Below, piece by piece: positions 1-4,073 of a DNA stretch of 6,992 nt. A program made the translations under genes and the position numbers. The notes below the pieces were generated by a model, which worked only from the letters and a program-made list of their open reading frames with translations, searched no databases and was not told the DNA's origin. This stretch comes from Elusimicrobiota bacterium (GTDB lineage Bacteria; Elusimicrobiota; Elusimicrobia; UBA1565; UBA9628), in NCBI GenBank assembly GCA_023249695.1, contig JAHFCD010000119.1, forward strand, positions 1 to 6,992, read 5' to 3'. Numbering within the stretch: the first letter of the stretch is position 1; every line of letters begins with the position of its first letter.

Positions 1-1
1 G

Positions 2-124
2 AACACGGACCGGGTCGCCACGCACACCTTCTGGCTCGGCGTGTATCCGGGCCTGACCCCGCCGATGATCGACTACATGGCCGACGTCCTGATCGCGGCC
101 GCGCGCGAAGGAGCCGCCCGATGA
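2..124 (+). CDS. rfbH: RfbH-type CDP-4-dehydro-6-deoxyglucose 3-dehydratase (C-terminal end only)
   Basis: Only the last 40 codons are in the window; the frame starts at base 2 and ends at TGA 122-124. The visible tail contains NTDRVATHTFWLGVYPGLTP followed by MIDYM. This closely matches the C-terminus I know from RfbH/DdhC proteins (NTD...TFW-GVYPGLT...-DY). In that family the enzyme uses PMP and an iron-sulfur cluster to remove the C3 hydroxyl of CDP-4-dehydro-6-deoxyglucose, the committed step to CDP-3,6-dideoxyhexoses. It belongs to the DegT/DnrJ/EryC1 aminotransferase fold group. The active-site His and the cluster cysteines lie upstream of the window and cannot be checked. Its stop overlaps the next gene's start by 4 bases (ATGA), so the two genes are almost certainly cotranscribed. 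The reductase that follows fits the next step of the pathway. Another DegT-family enzyme is possible, but the TFW-GVYPGLT tail favours RfbH. Confidence 0.8.
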   Translation, partial: NTDRVATHTFWLGVYPGLTPPMIDYMADVLIAAAREGAAR

Positions 125-999
125 AGCGGGCCCTGGTCACCGGCGCGACGGGCTTTCTCGGCCGCCGCCTGTGCGCGGCGCTTCAGGCGCAGGGCGTGCG
201 CGTGGACGCCGTCGTCCGCGCCGCCCCGCGCGGGCCCGCCCCCTTCACCCCGCGCCGCCACGACGGCACGATGCGCTCCATGTCCCGGATCGTCGCGCAA
301 GCCCGTCCCGACGCGGCCTTTCATCTCGCCGCGCTCGCCTCCTATGATCACGCGGAGAACGACGTCGACGCGCTCCTCGACGCGAATCTTCGCCTCGGCG
401 TCCATCTCGCCGAGGCGTGCGCGCGCCGGGGGCGCGGCGTCCTCGTGAGCGCCGGCACCTATTGGCAGCACGCGGGAGGGACCGCCCGCTACGAGCCGGT
501 CTCGCTGTACGCGGCGATGAAGCAGGGCTTTCAGGACATCGCGGCTTACTACGCGGCCGCCACGCCGCTGCGCGTCGCCACCGTGCAGCTGTGCGACGTC
601 TACGGTCCCGGCGACCCGCGCGGCAAGGTGCTCGGCCAGCTCGACGCGGCGCGTGCGGCCGGATGCCCCTTGAAGCTGTCTCCCGGCCGCCAGCTCGTCG
701 ACCTGATCCACGTGGACGACGCGGCCGCGGCCCTGATCCGCGCGGCGCGCGCCCTGCGGTCGGCCCCCGCGCTGTCGGGGTCGGTCTGGACGGTCTCCTC
801 CAGACGACGGCGGACCCTGCGCGAGATCGTCGCGGCCTACGCGCAAGCCGCGGGAAAAGTCGAGGTGATCTGGGGCGGGCGGCCGTACCGGGAACGAGAG
901 GTCATGCGCCCTTGGCGCGGCCCGTCCGTCCCGGGCTGGAAGCCGCGCGTCGGTCTGACCGAGGGGCTGGCCGACTGCGCGGCGGCGAGGACTTCATGA
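121..999 (+). CDS. SDR-family NAD(P)-dependent reductase, CDP-abequose/CDP-paratose synthase-like
   Basis: A 292-residue extended short-chain dehydrogenase/reductase. The N-terminal Rossmann motif TGATGFLG (residues 7-14) gives the GxxGxxG dinucleotide-binding loop. FHLAA (67-71) is the usual strand-4 motif, with Asn89 in DANLRLG. The catalytic set appears as SAGTYWQ (110-116, Thr113 the likely Ser/Thr) and Tyr130-x3-Lys134 in LYAAMKQ. YGPGD begins at 161. The C-terminal part carries GGRPYREREVM followed by PGWKP, which I associate with RfbJ/RfbS-like reductases. Directly after RfbH, the likely reaction is reduction of CDP-4-dehydro-3,6-dideoxyglucose to CDP-abequose or CDP-paratose in the cytoplasm; the stereochemistry cannot be read from sequence. 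The start is the ATG in the ATGA overlap, with a GAAGGAG ribosome site at 107-113, 7 bases upstream. An NDP-sugar 4-epimerase is the main alternative. The family call is firm; the substrate is inferred from context. Confidence 0.85.
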   Translation: MKRALVTGATGFLGRRLCAALQAQGVRVDAVVRAAPRGPAPFTPRRHDGTMRSMSRIVAQARPDAAFHLAALASYDHAENDVDALLDANLRLGVHLAEACARRGRGVLVSAGTYWQHAGGTARYEPVSLYAAMKQGFQDIAAYYAAATPLRVATVQLCDVYGPGDPRGKVLGQLDAARAAGCPLKLSPGRQLVDLIHVDDAAAALIRAARALRSAPALSGSVWTVSSRRRRTLREIVAAYAQAAGKVEVIWGGRPYREREVMRPWRGPSVPGWKPRVGLTEGLADCAAARTS

Positions 1000-1970
1000 A
1001 TCCGATGGAAAAGAAGCTGATCTCCTTCGTCGTTCCGGTCTACAACGAGGAGGAAAACGTCGAGGCGCTGGCCGCCCGCGTCGCGGCGACGATGGCCGCG
1101 CTCCCCGCCTACGACTTCGAGATCGTCTTCACGGACAACCACAGCACGGACGGCACGTTCGCGATCCTGCGGCGCCTGGCGGCCGCGGACCCCCGCGTGC
1201 GCGCGGTGCGCTTTTCGCGCAACTTCGGCTACCAACGCTCGATCCTGACCGGCTACCTTCGCGCGCGCGGAGCCGCCGCGATCCAGCTCGACTGCGACCT
1301 CCAGGATCCCCCGGAGCTGATCCCCCGCTTCCTCGAGCTGTGGGAAGGCGGGCACCAGGTCGTTTACGGCGTGCGCCGCTCCCGGCGCGAGGCGTGGTGG
1401 ATCAACGCCGCGCGCTCGGCGTTCTACCGGCTCATCGACTCGCTGAGCGAGGACGAGCTGCCGCACGACGCCGGAGATTTCCGCCTCGTGGACCGCCGCG
1501 TGATCGAGGAGCTGGCGAAGATCGAGGACTCCAACCCCTATCTGCGCGGCACGCTCGCGACGCTCGGCTTCAACCAGGTGGGCGTGCCCTACGACCGCGG
1601 CGAGCGCGCTCGCGGAATCAGCAAGTTCTCGCTGAAAGACCTCGTCGGCCTGGCGATCGACGGCATCCTCAACCACTCGATCGTCCCGCTGCGCGTCGCG
1701 ACCTATACGGGCCTGCTGATCTCGCTGGCGACCTTTCTCGCGCTGGCCTGGACCGCGATCGGCAAGATCATCTTCGGGCAGCGCTGGCCGGCCGGCTTCG
1801 CGACCATCACGACCTTGATCCTTCTCTCGCTGAGCTTGAACGCGATCTTCTTTGGCATCATCGGCGAATACCTGGGACGCATCTACAATCAGGTCAAGCG
1901 CAAGCCGCTGACGATCATCGAGGCCGAGCTCGGCGCCGTTTCCGGCGATAAAGACTCACGGCGAATCTGA
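996..1970 (+). CDS. GtrB/DPM1-like family 2 glycosyltransferase, polyprenyl-phosphate sugar transferase
   Basis: A 324-residue GT2 enzyme of usual family length. The GT-A domain shows VPVYNEEEN (13-21), the nucleotide-sugar motif DNHSTDGT (47-54), and the metal-binding DxD at Asp99-Asp101 inside LDCDLQDPPE. DAGDFRLVDR (Gly160-Asp161) and RGISKF (206-211) are the acceptor-side motifs typical of DPM1/GtrB/ArnC proteins. Two hydrophobic segments follow, at about 236-258 and 268-292, and then a basic tail (VKRKP). Such enzymes move one sugar from a nucleotide donor to undecaprenyl phosphate on the inner face of the cytoplasmic membrane, for later flipping and glycan modification. The start at 996 was chosen because it overlaps the previous stop (ATGA), has GGCGAGG just upstream, and puts the first beta strand (ISFVVPVYNEE) near residue 8. 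The frame is open further upstream, but that part is the reductase read in another frame. No GtrA-type flippase is visible nearby, so donor and target remain unknown. Confidence 0.9.
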   Translation: MNPMEKKLISFVVPVYNEEENVEALAARVAATMAALPAYDFEIVFTDNHSTDGTFAILRRLAAADPRVRAVRFSRNFGYQRSILTGYLRARGAAAIQLDCDLQDPPELIPRFLELWEGGHQVVYGVRRSRREAWWINAARSAFYRLIDSLSEDELPHDAGDFRLVDRRVIEELAKIEDSNPYLRGTLATLGFNQVGVPYDRGERARGISKFSLKDLVGLAIDGILNHSIVPLRVATYTGLLISLATFLALAWTAIGKIIFGQRWPAGFATITTLILLSLSLNAIFFGIIGEYLGRIYNQVKRKPLTIIEAELGAVSGDKDSRRI

Positions 1971-1974
1971 CGGA

Positions 1975-2006
1975 TAAAATTGTATTTTAGGGGAATGATC
2001 ATCCCC
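1975..2006 (+). promoter_or_regulatory. AT-rich island with two inverted repeats over the amine oxidase start
   Basis: In otherwise very GC-rich DNA, bases 1975-1989 read TAAAAT-TGT-ATTTTA, a perfect 6-bp inverted repeat with a 3-base centre. Immediately after, GGGGA (1990-1994) pairs with TCCCC (2002-2006) around a 7-base loop that begins with the ATG at 1995; ATGATCAT (1995-2002) is itself palindromic. TAAAAT at 1975-1980 would serve as a -10 box, but the matching -35 position (about 1951-1956, AAGACT) is poor. If that promoter is real, the transcript would begin only a few bases before the ATG and be almost leaderless. Equally possible are a repressor site or an mRNA hairpin controlling initiation. 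The repeats are visible in the sequence; any function is inference. Confidence 0.35.
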
Positions 2007-3932
2007 CTCTTCCTCGGCCTTGCCCTGTCCGCCCCCGCGCTCGCCCAGCATCCGCTCGATCCGCTCACCGCCGCGGAGATCGAGGCGGCGGTCAAAATCG
2101 TCCGGACGGCCAAATCCCTTCCCGAGGGCGTGTTCTTCCCGCAGGTGGCCCTCAAGGAGCCGCTGAAGGCCGAGATGAAATCCTGGAAGCCCGGGGCCCC
2201 CCTCGCGCGCCGGGCCGGCCTCGTCGTCTTCGACCGGACGGCCAACGCGCTGAGCGAGGCCGTCGTCGATCTCGGCGCGGGCAAGCTCGTCTCCTGGACG
2301 ACCCGCCCCGGCGCCCAGCCCAACGTGATGCTCGAGGAGTTCGACAAGTTCCCCGCCGTCGTGAAGGCCGACGAGCGCTGGCGCGCGGCGATGACCAAGC
2401 GCGGCCTCGACCCGGACAAGCTCTGGGTGGATCTGTGGGCCGCCGGGCCGATGAGCACGTCGGAAAAGACGACCGGGCACCGCCTTCTGCGCGGCCTCGC
2501 CTATGTCGTCGAAGGCAACAAGAACCCCTACGCGCATCCCGTCGAGGGCGTCGTGGCCCTCCTCGACACCAACGCGCGCAAGGTCATCGACCTCGTCGAC
2601 ACCGGGATCGTGCCCGTCTCCAAGGCCCCCGGCGACTTCGACGACGCGTCGAACCCGCCCGCCCGCCCCGGCCTCAAGCCCCTCGTGATCTCCCAGCCCG
2701 AAGGCCCCAGCTACACGATGAACGGCCACGAAATCCGCTGGCAGAACTGGGTTTTCCGCTTCACTTTGCATCCGCGCGAGGGGCCGGTGCTGTACCAGGT
2801 CGCCTATCAGGACGGCGACAAGCTGCGCTCGGTCCTCTACCGCGCTTCCCTGTCCGAGATGCTCGTGCCCTACGGCGATCCCGACCCGAACTGGTCGTTT
2901 CGCAACGCCTTCGACGAGGGCGAGTACGGCATCGGCCGCATGGCCGGGCCGATTGAACCTTTCCGGGACGCGCCCGCCAACGCGGCGTTCATCGACGCCG
3001 ACTTCGCCGACGACCTGGGCAAGCCGTACAAGGTCGAGAAGGCCGTCGCGATCTACGAGCGCGACGGCGGACTGCTGTGGAAGCATCTCGACGTCTTCGT
3101 CGCCAACCAGAACCAGTCGCACCGCGCGCGCGAGCTCGTGCTGACCTTCATCGCGACGATCAGCAACTACGACTACCAGCTCTCCTGGGTGTTCCGTCAG
3201 GACGGCACCATCGCGGCCGAGTGCGGCCTGACCGGCATCATGCTCGCCAAGGGCGTGAAAGCCCAAACCGCGGCCGAGCTGCATCAAGACCCCTCGGGCC
3301 ATCACGCCCATCTGGTGGCGCCCGGCGTCGTGGCGCCCCATCACCAGCACTTTTTTAACTTCCGCCTCGACTTCGACATCGACGGCGCCGACAACCGCGT
3401 GGTCGAACACAACGTCCGCTCCGCGCCCGAGGGGCCGGGCAACCCGATGTCCAACTCGATCCTCATGGAAGAAACCGTGCTCAAGAGCGAGCTCAAGGCC
3501 CAGCGCGACATGAACCTGGCGAGCGCGCGCAAGTGGAAGGTCGTCAGCGCCTCGGCCAAGAACGCTCTCGGCGACCCGACCGGCTACGCTCTGATCCCGG
3601 GCGAGAACAGCATCCCCTACCTGCTTGAATCCTCTTCGGTGCGCCAGAAGGGCCGCTTCATCGACCACCACCTGTGGGTCACCCGCTACTCCGACGACGA
3701 GTTGTACGCTGCGGGGTCCTACCCGAACCAAGGCGAGCCCGGACAGGGACTTCCCGCCTGGACGAAGGCCGACCGCGACCTCGACGGCCAGGACGTCGTG
3801 GTCTGGTATACCTTCGGCGTCACCCACATTCCCCGCCCCGAGGACTGGCCCGTGATGCCGACGCACACCACGGGCTTCAAGATCATGCCCAACGGGTTCT
3901 TCGCCCGCAACCCCGCCCTCGATGTTCGCTAG
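1995..3932 (+). CDS. Secreted primary amine oxidase (copper/topaquinone amine oxidase)
   Basis: Copper amine oxidases convert primary amines, O2 and water to aldehyde, ammonia and H2O2. This 645-residue protein has the complete active site. Tyr392 in TISNYDY is the topaquinone precursor (T-x-x-N-Y-D-Y). Asp307 in NAFDEGEYGIG is the catalytic base. The copper ligands are His450 and His452 (HQH) plus His611 in THIPRPEDW; the 159-residue gap between the last two equals that in characterised enzymes such as Arthrobacter globiformis AGAO. A signal peptide (residues 1-17, ALA|Q) is followed by HPLDPLTAAEI, the usual N2-domain opening, then an N3 domain and the large catalytic domain from about 235. 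So it should act in the periplasm or outside the cell. The ATG at 1995 was chosen because codons from the alternative TTG at 1980 (TAT, TTT, AGG) are unlike the gene's usage. The TTG version would, however, add an Arg to the signal peptide. The mature protein has a single cysteine (Cys410). Substrate cannot be predicted. Confidence 0.95.
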   Translation: MIIPLFLGLALSAPALAQHPLDPLTAAEIEAAVKIVRTAKSLPEGVFFPQVALKEPLKAEMKSWKPGAPLARRAGLVVFDRTANALSEAVVDLGAGKLVSWTTRPGAQPNVMLEEFDKFPAVVKADERWRAAMTKRGLDPDKLWVDLWAAGPMSTSEKTTGHRLLRGLAYVVEGNKNPYAHPVEGVVALLDTNARKVIDLVDTGIVPVSKAPGDFDDASNPPARPGLKPLVISQPEGPSYTMNGHEIRWQNWVFRFTLHPREGPVLYQVAYQDGDKLRSVLYRASLSEMLVPYGDPDPNWSFRNAFDEGEYGIGRMAGPIEPFRDAPANAAFIDADFADDLGKPYKVEKAVAIYERDGGLLWKHLDVFVANQNQSHRARELVLTFIATISNYDYQLSWVFRQDGTIAAECGLTGIMLAKGVKAQTAAELHQDPSGHHAHLVAPGVVAPHHQHFFNFRLDFDIDGADNRVVEHNVRSAPEGPGNPMSNSILMEETVLKSELKAQRDMNLASARKWKVVSASAKNALGDPTGYALIPGENSIPYLLESSSVRQKGRFIDHHLWVTRYSDDELYAAGSYPNQGEPGQGLPAWTKADRDLDGQDVVVWYTFGVTHIPRPEDWPVMPTHTTGFKIMPNGFFARNPALDVR

Positions 3933-3951
3933 GCTTATTCCTATAGCGAAC
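3924..3951 (+). repeat. 8-bp inverted repeat spanning the amine oxidase stop codon
   Basis: GTTCGCTA (3924-3931) and TAGCGAAC (3944-3951) are exact reverse complements separated by 12 bases; the TAG stop (3930-3932) sits at the inner edge of the left arm. In RNA this could form a hairpin that protects or ends the amine oxidase message, but no run of T follows, so it is not a classical intrinsic terminator. As DNA it ends 6 bases upstream of the -35 box of the downstream promoter, a suitable place for an operator or activator site. A related string, TCCGCTATA, recurs at 3976-3984 across the -10 box; the reverse complement of 3942-3950 is TTCGCTATA. Which role applies, if any, cannot be told from sequence. 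Confidence 0.4.
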
Positions 3952-3957
3952 CTCGTA

Positions 3958-3986
3958 TTGACGGCGTAACAACCGTCCGCTATACT
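3958..3986 (+). promoter_or_regulatory. Sigma70-type promoter for the SprA-like gene
   Basis: TTGACG (3958-3963) matches the -35 consensus at 5 of 6 positions. TATACT (3981-3986) matches the -10 consensus at 5 of 6. The spacer is exactly 17 bp (3964-3980). It lies in the only sizeable intergenic region of the window, on the strand of the following gene. Transcription should start 6-8 bases after the -10 box, most likely at A3993 (A3991 is possible), giving an untranslated leader of about 80 nt. This makes the SprA-like gene a transcription unit separable from the sugar and amine oxidase genes. GTCCG (3975-3979) and CGGAC (3988-3992) flank the -10 box as a short inverted repeat, which may be chance. 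Confidence 0.7.
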
Positions 3987-3992
3987 CCGGAC

Positions 3993-4060
3993 ATCTCGCG
4001 CGCGCGTATTAAGGAACGCCGACCTTAATGCGCGGCTCCGCTTTTTAGGGAGCGCGAGAT
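3993..4060 (+). ncRNA. Structured 5' leader: multi-branch RNA fold closed by a 9-bp stem
   Basis: ATCTCGCGC (3993-4001) is the exact reverse complement of GCGCGAGAT (4052-4060), giving a 9-bp closing stem. Inside it, 4003-4014 pairs with 4023-4034 in a 12-bp stem (one G-U pair, the rest Watson-Crick) with the 8-base loop AACGCCGA. The core of this stem, ATTAAGG/CCTTAAT, is AT-rich against a GC-rich background. A third, weaker hairpin pairs CTCC (4036-4039) with GGAG (4049-4052) around a loop carrying five T's; it competes with the outer stem for one base. Together these make a three-way junction starting at the predicted transcription start and ending 13 bases before the TTG start codon. I recognise no known riboswitch or RNA family. 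It could be a cis-regulatory leader, an mRNA 5'-end stabiliser, an attenuator, or a processed small RNA. The pairings are seen; the function is inference. Confidence 0.5.
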
Positions 4061-4073
4061 CCCATACCACAAC

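Noticed and set aside
784..805. 7-bp inverted repeat GTCTGGA / TCCAGAC inside the reductase gene
   Set aside because: An 8-base loop in ordinary coding sequence with no flanking signal; repeats of this size are expected by chance in GC-rich DNA.
417..995. Upstream extension of the glycosyltransferase frame to an ATG at 417
   Set aside because: This stretch is the reductase gene read in another frame, giving Arg-rich nonsense. The GT2 fold begins just after the ATG at 996, which has an overlap with the previous stop and a nearby ribosome site.
3924..3960. Intrinsic terminator after the amine oxidase gene
   Set aside because: The hairpin is present but its stem is only moderately G/C-rich and the following bases (CTCGTATTG) contain no T-run, so I kept it only as an inverted repeat.
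3990..4065. tRNA or known riboswitch in the leader
   Set aside because: No cloverleaf with T-loop or CCA-like end, and no conserved core of riboswitches I know (for example cyclic-di-GMP, SAM, cobalamin or TPP types).
1956..4070. Minus-strand open frame (704 codons) opposite the amine oxidase
   Set aside because: The + strand holds a complete amine oxidase with all catalytic residues. The antisense product is compositionally biased, lacks domains, and would cross the promoter and leader region.
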